Origin: Polyangium sp. 15x6
GTDB taxonomy: Bacteria > Myxococcota_A > Polyangia > Polyangiales > Polyangiaceae
Reading direction: 5' to 3'
Length of the DNA stretch: 64,000 bases
Assembly (NCBI RefSeq): GCF_029960785.1
Contig: NZ_JASBQE010000013.1
Span: 118,880 to 182,879 of the forward strand
This document shows, one piece after another, positions 1-7,966 of this stretch (position 1 is the first letter of the stretch; every line of letters begins with the position of its first letter). Below the pieces are notes generated by a model, which saw only the letters and a list, made by a program, of their open reading frames with translations, ran no database searches and had not been told where the DNA came from. The position numbers and the translations under genes were made by a program.

Positions 1-1025
1 AGCGTCAGCACGGACGCGACCGCGAACGATCCCGGCATGTTGTACTCCTGGAACAGCTTTTCGATCCGGAGCGGCATGGTGTCGGTCTCGCCGGCGATGT
101 GCCCGGAGACCACGTACACCGCGCCAAACTCGCCCATGGCGCGGGCGTTGCACAGAATGATGCCGTACACGAGCCCCCATTTCACGTTCGGCACCGTGAC
201 GTGCCAGAACATCTGCCAGCCGCTCGCCCCGAGGCTCAGCGCCGCGAGCTCCTCGTCCGCGCCGATGGCGTTCATCACGGGGATGAGCTCGCGCGCGACG
301 AAGGGAAAGGTCACGAATGCGGTGGCGAGGACGAGCCCCGGCGTGGCGAAGATGATCTTGAGGCTCTTGTTCGAGGGCCACACCTCGAAGGCCTGCTGCC
401 CGAGGACGAGGAGCACGAAGACCGTGGCACCCGCGAGGGCGAGGGCGAGGGGAGACGTTTTCCAGAGGCCACGCCGCGCGCGCGGGTGGCTCGGCCGAAA
501 TACGAAATAGGCGACGGCGAGGAGGAGGACGAGGATCGTCGCGACGAGGTACGGCATGATCGCGTAGCCGTCGCGGCGGAGGAAGGCCCCGAAATAGCCT
601 TGCAGGCCGAAGATGAGCACGAACATCAGGCCGGCGACCACGGGGGAGACCGAGAAGGGCAGGTCGATGAGGGCCGTCAGCAAGGTGCGTCCCGGGAAGG
701 AAAAACGCGCGATCGCCCAGGCCGCCGCGACGCCGAAGATCACGTTCGCCGTGACCGCGATGGGGACGACGGTGAGCGTCAGGCCAATCGCGTGGCGCGT
801 GTCCGGATCGTCGACGAGGTTTTTCCAGTAGACCCCCGCGCCCTCGGCCAGGGCCCCGGCGAATACGTTGGCAACGGGTATCACGATCAGCACGCCGACG
901 ACGGCGACCGCGAGCCCGGTGAGGCTCCATCGCAGCCACGCGGGATCCTGCTGCGCCCGCCGGATCTTCGTCGCTGTGGCCTTGGCTCGCGGCGCGTCTC
1001 GGACCTCCGCCGTCTCAACGGTCAT
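1..1025 (-). CDS. cysW: Sulfate/thiosulfate ABC transporter permease CysW (3' end cut by window edge)
   Basis: One of two inner-membrane permeases of a sulfate importer. The ATG at 1025 opens a protein starting MTVETAEVRDAPRAKATATK. It overlaps the cysT stop by 11 bp, so the two are translationally coupled. The binding-protein-dependent permease signature is clear: transmembrane segments, and an EAA-type loop around ELAALSLGASGWQMFWHVTV. There are 341 codons before the window ends. Typical CysW proteins are under 300 residues. The excess comes from about 70 residues, near positions 375-580, that replace a short loop and contain two extra hydrophobic stretches (around YLVATILVLLLAVAYFVF and LALALAGATVFVLLVLG). 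The ATPase gene cysA would be expected next, beyond the left edge. Confidence 0.9.
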   Translation of the reverse strand, partial: MTVETAEVRDAPRAKATATKIRRAQQDPAWLRWSLTGLAVAVVGVLIVIPVANVFAGALAEGAGVYWKNLVDDPDTRHAIGLTLTVVPIAVTANVIFGVAAAWAIARFSFPGRTLLTALIDLPFSVSPVVAGLMFVLIFGLQGYFGAFLRRDGYAIMPYLVATILVLLLAVAYFVFRPSHPRARRGLWKTSPLALALAGATVFVLLVLGQQAFEVWPSNKSLKIIFATPGLVLATAFVTFPFVARELIPVMNAIGADEELAALSLGASGWQMFWHVTVPNVKWGLVYGIILCNARAMGEFGAVYVVSGHIAGETDTMPLRIEKLFQEYNMPGSFAVASVLT

Positions 1026-1839
1026 GGCGCCGGCTCCAGCTTTCGAGGAGGTTGATCACGAGCAGCATCGAGAACGAAATGACGAGCAATACGACCGCGA
1101 TGGCCGTCGCCTCGCCATAGGCGAACTCCTCCAGGCGCGCGACGATCAGGATCGGGGCGATCTCCGTCTTGAAGGGCATGTTCCCCGAGATGAAGACGAC
1201 CGAGCCGTATTCGCCGATGGAGCGGGCGAACGCGAGGGCAAACCCCGTGATCAAGGCCGGATAAAGCGTCGGGAGAATGACGAGCGCGAACGTCTGCCAG
1301 CGCGTGGCGCCCAGCGAAGAGGACGCTTCTTCGGCCTCCGGATCGATGTCTTCGAGCACGGGCTGTACGGTCCGCACCACGAAGGGCAGGCCGACGAAGA
1401 CCAGGACGAGCACGATCCCGAGCCGGGTATACGCCCCGCGGATCCCGAGGGGGACGAGATATCGGCCGAGCCAGCCATTCTCCACGTACAGGCTCGCATA
1501 CACGAGCCCGCCCACCGCGGTCGGCAGCGCCAGCGGGAGGTCGACGAGAGCATCGAGGATACGTTTGCCTGGGAACGTGTAGCGCGTGAGCACCCAGGCG
1601 ATGAGCCCGCCGAGGACGACGTTCACGAGCGCGGCGACGAACGAGGTCCCGAAGGTCAGGAGATAAGCGGCGCGCGCGCGTCCGGTCCATACCGCGCCCA
1701 GGAAATCGTGCACCGAGAGCGACCCGGCCTTGACGAAGACGGCCGTGATCGGCAGGAGCACGAGCAGGCCGAGGTAAAAGACCGTATACCCCAGGGTGAG
1801 GGAAAAACCCGGGAGCACTCTGCGGTTCACGCTCGCCAT
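1015..1839 (-). CDS. cysT: Sulfate/thiosulfate ABC transporter permease CysT (CysU)
   Basis: A 274-residue inner-membrane permease with about six hydrophobic segments. The family signature is intact: the EAA loop reads EEASSSLGATRWQTFALVIL, followed by an ARSIGEYGSVVFISGN segment typical of CysT/CysU. It pairs with CysW to form the sulfate channel energised by CysA. It sits 6 nt downstream of the sulfate-binding protein gene and overlaps cysW by 11 bp, giving the classic order cysP-cysT-cysW. Length is normal for the family. Confidence 0.93.
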   Translation of the reverse strand: MASVNRRVLPGFSLTLGYTVFYLGLLVLLPITAVFVKAGSLSVHDFLGAVWTGRARAAYLLTFGTSFVAALVNVVLGGLIAWVLTRYTFPGKRILDALVDLPLALPTAVGGLVYASLYVENGWLGRYLVPLGIRGAYTRLGIVLVLVFVGLPFVVRTVQPVLEDIDPEAEEASSSLGATRWQTFALVILPTLYPALITGFALAFARSIGEYGSVVFISGNMPFKTEIAPILIVARLEEFAYGEATAIAVVLLVISFSMLLVINLLESWSRRHDR

Positions 1840-1845
1840 CCGCGG

Positions 1846-2892
1846 CTACTTCTTCGGGCTGTAGATGGTGTCGAAGACGCCGCCTTCGCCGATGAACTGC
1901 TTGTGCGCGTCGGGGAAGTCCTTCGCGATCTCGGTGATGGCGAAGAGCCGGATCTCCGGGAAGATCTCGGCGTGTTTTTTCCGGATGGCGTCGTTCGTCG
2001 GCCGGTAGAAATGCGTAGCCGCAATTTCTTGCCCCTCGTCGGTGTACGCGAACTCGAGATACGCCTGCGCGACTTTGCGGGTGTTCTTGCGGTCGACGTT
2101 GCCGTCGACGAGGGCCACGTGGGGCTCGGCGCGGATGCTGATGGGCGGATACACGAGCTCGAGCTCGCCCTTGGCTTCGCGTACTTCGAGGTGGGCTTCG
2201 TTTTCCCACGCCAGGTGGACGTCGCCGATCTTTTTCTGGACGAACGTGGTGGTCGCGCCGCGCGCGCCCGAATCGAGGACGGGGACCTGCTTGTAGAGCT
2301 CGGTGACGTACTTGATCGCGTCGTCGCGGGAGCCGCCGCGCAGGACCACGGAGCCCCACGCGCTGAAGAAGGAGAGGTAGCCGTTGCCCGAGGTCTTCGG
2401 GTTCGGCGTGATCACCTCGACGCCGGGCTTGACGAGGTCCGGCCAATCCTTGATTCCCTTCGGATTGCCCTTGCGCACGACGAAGACGACGGTGGACGTG
2501 TACGGCAAGGAGCGCGAGGGGAACGCGCCCACCCAGTTCGGCTGGATGAGCCCCTTTTTGCTGATCGCGTCGGTATCGAGGAACGAGGCGAGCGTGACGA
2601 CGTCCGCTTCGAGCCCATCGATGACGGCGCGCGCCTGCGTGCTGGATCCGCCGTGCGATTGCTTGATGGTGACCTTCGTGCCCGATTCTTTCTCGTAGGC
2701 GGCGATGAACTTCTCGTTCAGGTCCCGCCAGAGCTCCCGGGTCGGGTCGTACGAGACGTTCAGGAGCTCGACCTCCTTGGTCGCGCCCCCGGGCTGCGAC
2801 TTGCCGCAAGCCGAGAGCCCGAGCGCGCCCACGATCAAGGCGGTGATCGCCGCGCGTCGGCCCGCCCTCCCACCAGTCGGATTGTGCGCCAC
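1846..2892 (-). CDS. cysP: Periplasmic sulfate/thiosulfate-binding protein
   Basis: Solute-binding component of the sulfate importer, 348 residues from a GTG at 2892. This start puts a basic N-terminus (GGRAGRRAA) and hydrophobic core directly before a lipobox, LSAC, at residue 29, so the protein is probably a lipoprotein. Upstream in-frame codons would add an implausible 59-residue basic leader. The mature protein carries sulfate-binding-family features: LNVSYDPTRELWRDLNEKF near the start, KQSHGGSSTQARAVIDGL, and the LNVxYDPTRE-type ligand region. Sbp and CysP cannot be separated by eye, so the symbol is provisional. It heads the operon with cysT and cysW, and an AT-rich palindrome lies upstream. 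Confidence 0.9.
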   Translation of the reverse strand: MAHNPTGGRAGRRAAITALIVGALGLSACGKSQPGGATKEVELLNVSYDPTRELWRDLNEKFIAAYEKESGTKVTIKQSHGGSSTQARAVIDGLEADVVTLASFLDTDAISKKGLIQPNWVGAFPSRSLPYTSTVVFVVRKGNPKGIKDWPDLVKPGVEVITPNPKTSGNGYLSFFSAWGSVVLRGGSRDDAIKYVTELYKQVPVLDSGARGATTTFVQKKIGDVHLAWENEAHLEVREAKGELELVYPPISIRAEPHVALVDGNVDRKNTRKVAQAYLEFAYTDEGQEIAATHFYRPTNDAIRKKHAEIFPEIRLFAITEIAKDFPDAHKQFIGEGGVFDTIYSPKK

Positions 2893-2927
2893 GATGATGA
2901 GCTTATGTCCGCTATAACGGATGTGTC

Positions 2928-2942
2928 CAGTGAAATTTACTG
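2928..2942. promoter_or_regulatory. AT-rich palindrome upstream of cysP, probable regulator site
   Basis: The 15-mer CAGTGAAATTTACTG matches its own reverse complement at 13 of 15 positions, in the 146-bp gap between the divergent cysP and cyanophycinase-like genes. A TATAGC hexamer (2911-2916, minus strand) could be the cysP -10 element. No good -35 is visible at the expected spacing, and the palindrome lies roughly where a -35 would be. This fits a promoter needing an activator or blocked by a repressor. The regulator is not identifiable. Confidence 0.45.
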
Positions 2943-3038
2943 CCTGTCCGTCATGGCGGATGATATTGTGTGGTGTGAGACACCGCGTGGGTGGCGCGGG
3001 CGATTGACGTGTGTGCGTGGTCCGGGTATTCGGGGGGA

Positions 3039-4187
3039 ATGCCGACGCGAATCGATAAACTTGCCGCACCGCTGGTCGTCCTTCTTCTGCTCACCGGTTG
3101 CGGAGGCGGAGAAGGAGGCGGGAGCGGTGGAAATGGGAGCGGGAGCGGAGGCGCTGGCGCGGGCGGGAGCGGAGGCGCAGGCGGGGTCGGAGGCGCAGGC
3201 GGGGTCGGAGGCGCAGGCGGGGTCGGAGGCGCAGGCGGAAGCGGCGGCGCGGGCGGCAGCTCCGTGAGCCCCGAGCCGCCCGCGGAGCTCGTTCATTACG
3301 TGACGGGCAACGACGCGGACGCGGACGTGACCCCCGCGGGGCCGGGCCTTGTCTTGATGGGCGGCTCGACGGACGTGGACGCCGCGTTCACCTGGTGGAA
3401 ACCACGCATCGCGGGCGGCGATGTCGTCGTGATCCGCGCCTCCGGCGCCGACGGGTACAACGAGTATCTGCAGGAGCTCTCCGCCTCGGATTCGGTCGAG
3501 ACGATGCTCGTCACGAGCAAGGCGCTCGCGAACAGCGAGTACGTGAAATGGCGCGTCGAGCACGCCGAGGGTGTCTTCATGGCCGGCGGCGATCAGGCCG
3601 ATTACGTGAACTTCTGGCGGGACACGGCCCTCGCCTCGGCGCTCGCCTCGGTCTGGCAGCGCGGCGGCGTGATCGGCGGCACGAGCGCGGGCTGCGCGGT
3701 GCTCGGCGAGTTCGTCTTCGCGGCCTACGAGGGGAGCGTGTACTCGGACGAGGCGCTGCTCGACCCGTACAATGTCTACATGACGATCGAGCGCGATGTC
3801 TTCGCGTTCCCGCCGCTCGCCGGGTTCATCACGGACACCCATTTCGTCCCCCGCGATCGCATGGGCCGCCTCGTCGGCTTCCTCGGGCGGATCCTCGCGG
3901 ACGGCTGGGCCCCGAAAGCCAAGGGTATCGGCGTCGACGAGGAGACCGCCGTCGTGATCGACGCCCAGGGCAAGGGAGAAGTGATCGGGGAGGGGAGAGT
4001 GTATCTCGTGGTGGCGGACGAGAAGCCCACGACCTGCGAGGCGGGAAAGCCGCTCGAGTATTCGGGGTTGTCCTATCACCGGCTCGCGGCCGGCGATACC
4101 TTGGACTTCCCGTCGGGCGAGACGAGCGTGCCCGCCGAGCCCCTCGGCGCCGCGAACGGCGTGACGAGCCCGGCGGACCCGTATTGA
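3039..4187 (+). CDS. Cyanophycinase-like S51 peptidase, secreted lipoprotein
   Basis: A 382-residue predicted extracytoplasmic serine hydrolase of the cyanophycinase (S51) family, which cleaves beta-aspartyl-arginine dipeptides from cyanophycin. The ATG at 3039 follows a GGGGG ribosome-binding stretch and gives a lipoprotein signal with LLTGC at Cys21. Residues about 22-90 are a low-complexity Gly-Gly-Ala/Val tether encoded partly by an exact 18-bp repeat. The catalytic domain starts near residue 100. It contains FMAGGDQADYVNFW and the nucleophile motif GGTSAGCAV, plus VGFLGRILADGW. Substrate is inferred from family only. Other members act on different isopeptides, and nothing nearby makes cyanophycin. 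A role in scavenging prey polymers is plausible. Confidence 0.82.
   Translation: MPTRIDKLAAPLVVLLLLTGCGGGEGGGSGGNGSGSGGAGAGGSGGAGGVGGAGGVGGAGGVGGAGGSGGAGGSSVSPEPPAELVHYVTGNDADADVTPAGPGLVLMGGSTDVDAAFTWWKPRIAGGDVVVIRASGADGYNEYLQELSASDSVETMLVTSKALANSEYVKWRVEHAEGVFMAGGDQADYVNFWRDTALASALASVWQRGGVIGGTSAGCAVLGEFVFAAYEGSVYSDEALLDPYNVYMTIERDVFAFPPLAGFITDTHFVPRDRMGRLVGFLGRILADGWAPKAKGIGVDEETAVVIDAQGKGEVIGEGRVYLVVADEKPTTCEAGKPLEYSGLSYHRLAAGDTLDFPSGETSVPAEPLGAANGVTSPADPY
3171..3242 (+). repeat. 18-bp tandem repeat encoding a Gly-rich tether
   Basis: Three exact copies of GGAGGCGCAGGCGGGGTC (3171-3188, 3189-3206, 3207-3224) are followed by a fourth differing only in its last bases (3225-3242). Each unit encodes GGAGGV, in the linker between lipid anchor and catalytic domain. 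Exact copies suggest recent expansion or contraction. Confidence 0.9.
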
Positions 4188-4193
4188 GTCGAA

Positions 4194-6248
4194 TCAGGGC
4201 AGCGCTTTGAACTGCGTGATCATCTTCGCCCAGACCGCGGGCGTCACGCCGACCTCGAGGTGGCCGTACGGCACGCCTTCCTGCTTCGACTTGGCCGTCT
4301 TGTTCGCGCTGGTCCAGCCCTGCGTGAGCTGATCCCGCGCCGCGACGCTCACGTCGAAGAGCACGCCGTCGCCCTTGGGATCACAGGTCGGGCAGGCCAT
4401 GCCGTCGATCTCGAAGACCTGCCCGCTCGCGCCGCCCGACGTGCCGTGCAGCACGTACAGGTAATCGAGGCTCGTGCTCAGGCCCCGCGCCCGGAGCCGC
4501 TCGATGAGATTGCCGCCCATCTCCATGACGGCCTTGATGCCGATGCCGTCCATCAGCTTGTACTGCGCGTAGCCGAGCGAATACGACTCGGCGGTGAGGC
4601 TGTCGTAATAGAGGTGCTTGGCGCGGCAGGCGGACGCGGGATCGTACGCGGTGGCGCGGCAGGTCGTGTGACCGGCATCATCCATGATCCAGCCGGCGCC
4701 GCCGAAGACGTTCGCCGGGTTGTAGTTCGTCTTGATGGCGATCCAGTCGCGCCACTTCGTCTCGTCCGTGTCGAGCGTGGACCAGTCGTAGCTCACCGGG
4801 TCGTCCTGCCGGTTCGGCAGCGGGTAATACGGGCGCAGATCGTAGGCGACCTGCATCTGGCCGAGGTAGGCCGAGACGAGCTTGCCCGTGTCGTCGACCG
4901 AGCCCCACATGGCCAGGTTGTACTTGTCGAACGTGTAGCCCGAGGCCGAGGCGCCTTGCTCCGTGTTCAACGTCTTCAGCGACTTCGGAGCGAGGGGGAT
5001 GCCCGTCGCGTCGAGGCCCGTGATGTTCGACGTGTAAATGCGGCGCCAGTAATCGAGCCACGTGCCGCCGCGGTTCTCGCAGACCGAGTACGCATACGGG
5101 TTCGGGAAGATGTCGTTCGGCGAGTCCGCATACCCCCACGTCACGCATTGCACGGCGGACATGTAGCTCCAGGTCACGGGCCCCTGGCCGAGCGGGGCGT
5201 TCTCCGCCGTGCTGTAGATGAGCAGCGGGTTGAACGGGTGGCGGAAGTTCAGGTCGATGCCGAGGTGCGGGCCGGAGAGCGCGACGTAGGTGCGCACGTC
5301 CTTGCGGAAGTTCGGCACGCCCTGCGACTGGAGCGCCGCGAGCTGCTCGAAATACTTCGGGCCCCAGTCGGTCCAGAGCGCGGGGCTCTGCATGTAGAGG
5401 TCCGCCGCGACGACGCCCTTGCTCCAGGCGACGAGGTTGACCTTGGGCCTGCCCGTGAGCGAGCGGATGCGCGAGAGCGCGTTCGCGATGTGAATGGCCT
5501 GGTTGAAGTTGTCGCCGTGGAAGTTGCCGAACGTCGTGGCGTACGTGCAGAACCCTTCCGCCTCGAGCGCCTGCACGAAGCCCGTCGCCTGCGTCATGCC
5601 GGGGTAGAGCTTGCCCGTGCCGTCGTCGCCGCTCGGCCGGAGCCAGACGTTCGCGTTTTGCATGGCGCCGTGCACGAGGAGCACCGGGGCCTTCGTCTTG
5701 TCACACTGATCGAGCGCGGTCTTCGGACCGTAATGCAGGAGCACGAAGCGCGCCTCCGGGCGCGTGGGCCCCTTGTCCGGACAAGCGGTGGCCGAGGTCG
5801 AGCCGACGGTGCCGGCGCAGGCGTTCTTGTAAAAGAGGTTGAACCCGTCGACGAGCTGCTGGTTCAGGGCGCCGAAGTAGGTGCGCAGCGGATAGGTGGA
5901 GTCCTCGAACGTGTCCTGCCACCGCCCCTTCGCCGTGCGCAGGTTGTAGCCCTCGGTGCGGAACTTCTGCCGACCTTGGAGGAGCTCGATCTTGCCCCAG
6001 GACCAGCTCGGGGGCGTGATGGAGCCGACGACCCCGTAGCTCTGCGAGAACGTCGTGGTCGCGGGGGGATCGAAATAGGCCTCGTAATCGGAGGTGAACG
6101 TGATGGCGGAGGAGACGTCGCCGATCTCGTCGTCCTCGCCCGGCGCGAGGTCGTCATCGACGGACGACGCCACGCAGCCCATGGCGGAGAATGCCGCGAA
6201 GAGGGCCGTGAGCGCAAACGAACGACGGGGAAGCGAAGATTGCAGCAT
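4194..6248 (-). CDS. Secreted alpha/beta-hydrolase (lipase/esterase-like)
   Basis: A 684-residue secreted hydrolase. The ATG at 6248 has an excellent AGGAGG site and yields a signal peptide with FSAMGC (Cys25), so a lipoprotein is likely. The acidic stretch DDDLAPGEDDEIGD follows. The hydrolase core has the oxyanion-type strand APVLLVHGAMQNANVWLRP and a nucleophile elbow NLVAWSKGVVAADLYM. The elbow reads A-x-S-x-G rather than G-x-S-x-G. A late His in VPYGHLEVG is the likely third triad member. Cysteines such as DGMACPTCDPKGDG suggest disulfides or metal binding. Substrate is unknown. It ends 6 bp from the cyanophycinase stop, tail to tail. Confidence 0.75.
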   Translation of the reverse strand: MLQSSLPRRSFALTALFAAFSAMGCVASSVDDDLAPGEDDEIGDVSSAITFTSDYEAYFDPPATTTFSQSYGVVGSITPPSWSWGKIELLQGRQKFRTEGYNLRTAKGRWQDTFEDSTYPLRTYFGALNQQLVDGFNLFYKNACAGTVGSTSATACPDKGPTRPEARFVLLHYGPKTALDQCDKTKAPVLLVHGAMQNANVWLRPSGDDGTGKLYPGMTQATGFVQALEAEGFCTYATTFGNFHGDNFNQAIHIANALSRIRSLTGRPKVNLVAWSKGVVAADLYMQSPALWTDWGPKYFEQLAALQSQGVPNFRKDVRTYVALSGPHLGIDLNFRHPFNPLLIYSTAENAPLGQGPVTWSYMSAVQCVTWGYADSPNDIFPNPYAYSVCENRGGTWLDYWRRIYTSNITGLDATGIPLAPKSLKTLNTEQGASASGYTFDKYNLAMWGSVDDTGKLVSAYLGQMQVAYDLRPYYPLPNRQDDPVSYDWSTLDTDETKWRDWIAIKTNYNPANVFGGAGWIMDDAGHTTCRATAYDPASACRAKHLYYDSLTAESYSLGYAQYKLMDGIGIKAVMEMGGNLIERLRARGLSTSLDYLYVLHGTSGGASGQVFEIDGMACPTCDPKGDGVLFDVSVAARDQLTQGWTSANKTAKSKQEGVPYGHLEVGVTPAVWAKMITQFKALP

Positions 6249-6442
6249 GGAAACCTCCTGGGCAGCGCCCGCCAGGGAACCCGGGTTGTGCAACCGCAGC
6301 AACCACGGGGCATCCATGCTTATCGGTGATGCGGGGGATTTTCAAGCATCGTTCGAACCGGGAGGTCCGTTTGATGCTGCGCCTGCGAAGGAGTATCGGT
6401 AGGGGAGCAATTGCCGCACTGCAAAACTACGTCGGATGTGCG

Positions 6443-6457
6443 TGCTGCGACGCAGCA
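6443..6457. other. Short dyad between wrbA end and hydrolase start
   Basis: TGCTGCGACGCAGCA is a perfect 7-bp inverted repeat around a single base, in the 224-bp gap (6249-6472). The one-base spacer is too short for a terminator loop. It may be a protein-binding site upstream of the minus-strand hydrolase gene or chance. Nothing else stands out in this gap. Confidence 0.3.
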
Positions 6458-6472
6458 TGGAGCGGCGCGTCG

Positions 6473-7063
6473 TCAGCCGCGGATCTTCTTCGCCATTTCG
6501 GCGACGCGCTTGCCGAGGTACGTCGCGTGCGCGATGTCGTGCTCGGTGGGCGCGCCGGTCGTCGTGACGGAGGGGCCGTAGGGGTTGCCGCCGGACGCGA
6601 ACACGAGCGCATCGGTGTAACCCGGCGTCACGATGACGCCGCCCCAGTGGTAGAACGTGTTGTAAAGCGCGAGCAGCGTCGACTCCTGCCCGCCGTTCGC
6701 GTTCTGCGCCGAGGTGAAGCCCGAATACACCTTGTTCGCGAGTTTGCCCTGGAACCAGAGCCCGCCCGCCGTGTCGATGAACGACTTCATCTGCGCCGCC
6801 ACGTTGCCGAAGCGCGTGGGCGTGCCGATGACGACGGCGTCGGCCCAGTCGAGGTCCTCGAGCGAGGCCTTCGGCTCGTCCTTCGTCTTGTCGACGAACG
6901 CGCGCCACGCGGGGTTTCTGTCGATGGCCGCGTCCGGCGCGGTCTCGGCGACGAGGCGGAGGCGCACCTCGGCACCCGCCGCGCTCGCGCCCTCGCCCAC
7001 GGCTTTCGCCATGGCGTGGTTGGTCCCCGTCGACGAATAATAGATGATCGCTACGTTCGGCAT
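6473..7063 (-). CDS. wrbA: NAD(P)H:quinone oxidoreductase, WrbA type
   Basis: A 196-residue cytosolic flavodoxin-like enzyme of the WrbA/type IV family, which uses FMN to reduce quinones by two electrons and avoids semiquinone radicals. The FMN phosphate loop YYSSTGTNHAMA sits at the N-terminus. The family block GTPTRFGNVAAQMKSFID is followed by GGLWFQGKL and TLLALYNTFYHWGGVIV. The start at 7063 matches family N-termini. It lies 46 bp downstream of pirin on the same strand and is probably co-transcribed. Both fit handling of aromatic or quinone compounds. Confidence 0.92.
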   Translation of the reverse strand: MPNVAIIYYSSTGTNHAMAKAVGEGASAAGAEVRLRLVAETAPDAAIDRNPAWRAFVDKTKDEPKASLEDLDWADAVVIGTPTRFGNVAAQMKSFIDTAGGLWFQGKLANKVYSGFTSAQNANGGQESTLLALYNTFYHWGGVIVTPGYTDALVFASGGNPYGPSVTTTGAPTEHDIAHATYLGKRVAEMAKKIRG

Positions 7064-7109
7064 GGTGGCTATGTACTCCGTCCAGGTCGGATGGTGTGCG
7101 CGTACGGTA

Positions 7110-7808
7110 TCACGCAAGATCGAAGAGGAGCACCTCTCCTTTTCCGTGACCGGTGAAGACGAGCTCTTTCTCCCGGCTCACGGCCGCGCCGTCGCCCGCG
7201 TGGAGCACGGTTCCGCCGAGCTGCACTTCACCCTTCGCGACGTGCACGTACGCGTGCCTGCCTTCTGCGAGCGCGTAGCGCGCCTCTTCGCCGTCCGAGA
7301 GGAGCGCGGCATAGATGCTCGCGTCCTGATGAATCGTGACGCTGCCGTCGCGGCCGTCGCGGGAGGCGATGAGGCGGAGCCGGCCCTGTTTTTCCGCGTC
7401 CGAGAAGTTCTTCTGCTCGTAACCCGGCGCGATCCCGCGCGCCTCGGGCACGATCCAGATCTGCAAGAAATGGACGAGCTCCTTGCGCGAGCCGTTGAAC
7501 TCGCTGTGCGTGACGCCCGTGCCGGCGCTCATGCGCTGCACGTCGCCCGGCCGGATGACCGAGCCGGTGCCCATCGAGTCCTTGTGCTCCAGGGCGCCGT
7601 CGAGCACGTACGAGATGATCTCCATATCGCGGTGCGGGTGCGTGCCGAAGCCCTGGGCCGGCGACACGCGGTCCTCGTTGATGACCCGGAGCGACCGGAA
7701 GCCCATGTGGGCCGGATCGTAATAGTTGGCGAACGAGAACGTGTGGTACGAGTCGAGCCAGCCGTGGTTCGCATGTCCGCGGTCTTCCGAGCGTCGCAGC
7801 GTGATCAT
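7110..7808 (-). CDS. Pirin family protein (YhhW-like bicupin)
   Basis: A 232-residue cupin protein. Some members, such as YhhW, act as quercetin 2,3-dioxygenases, while others are transcription cofactors. The N-terminal cupin carries the pirin block [16 protein letters not shown] and the metal-ligand cluster [17 protein letters not shown], with later ligands in [15 protein letters not shown]. The C-terminal cupin is the degenerate half. The ATG at 7808 has an AAGGAG site. A candidate sigma-54 promoter lies about 60-75 bp upstream, and a divergent sigma-54 activator gene begins 158 bp away, so regulation by that protein is likely. Confidence 0.9.
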   Translation of the reverse strand: MITLRRSEDRGHANHGWLDSYHTFSFANYYDPAHMGFRSLRVINEDRVSPAQGFGTHPHRDMEIISYVLDGALEHKDSMGTGSVIRPGDVQRMSAGTGVTHSEFNGSRKELVHFLQIWIVPEARGIAPGYEQKNFSDAEKQGRLRLIASRDGRDGSVTIHQDASIYAALLSDGEEARYALAEGRHAYVHVAKGEVQLGGTVLHAGDGAAVSREKELVFTGHGKGEVLLFDLA

Positions 7809-7866
7809 CGTGGTCTCCTTCGGTCCCCGGCTTCGTGCGGGGCGCTGTCCGTTCGCCCATCCTGCT

Positions 7867-7883
7867 AAGCACGACCCGGGCCA
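7867..7883 (-). promoter_or_regulatory. Candidate sigma-54 promoter for pirin-wrbA
   Basis: On the minus strand the sequence TGGCCCGGGTCGTGCTT keeps the invariant GG (7882-7881) and GC (7870-7869) with exactly 10 bases between, as sigma-54 -24/-12 promoters require (consensus TGGCAC-N5-TTGC). The start point would be near 7858, leaving a roughly 50-nt leader before the pirin ATG. The adjacent divergent gene encodes a sigma-54 activator. Confidence 0.6.
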
Positions 7884-7900
7884 AGCCGGGGCAAGCGCTT

Positions 7901-7913
7901 TTTCCGCGGGAAA
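7901..7913. promoter_or_regulatory. Possible activator-binding dyad
   Basis: TTTCC-GCG-GGAAA is a 5-bp inverted repeat located upstream of the candidate sigma-54 promoter and upstream of the regulator gene. It could be the upstream activating site for the V4R/sigma-54 regulator. Such sites are often farther away, so the assignment is tentative. Confidence 0.35.
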
Positions 7914-7947
7914 CGCGAGGGGCGTTCCTCCGGGGCTCTCAAAATGA

Positions 7948-7953
7948 TAGACT
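7948..7953 (+). promoter_or_regulatory. TAGACT -10-like hexamer before the sigma-54 activator gene
   Basis: TAGACT ends 13 nt before the ATG at 7967. The same hexamer recurs before other genes in the window (10236, 15991, 38076, 48647). No clear -35 is seen. Confidence 0.4.
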
Positions 7954-7966
7954 CGGGGCTCTCGAG

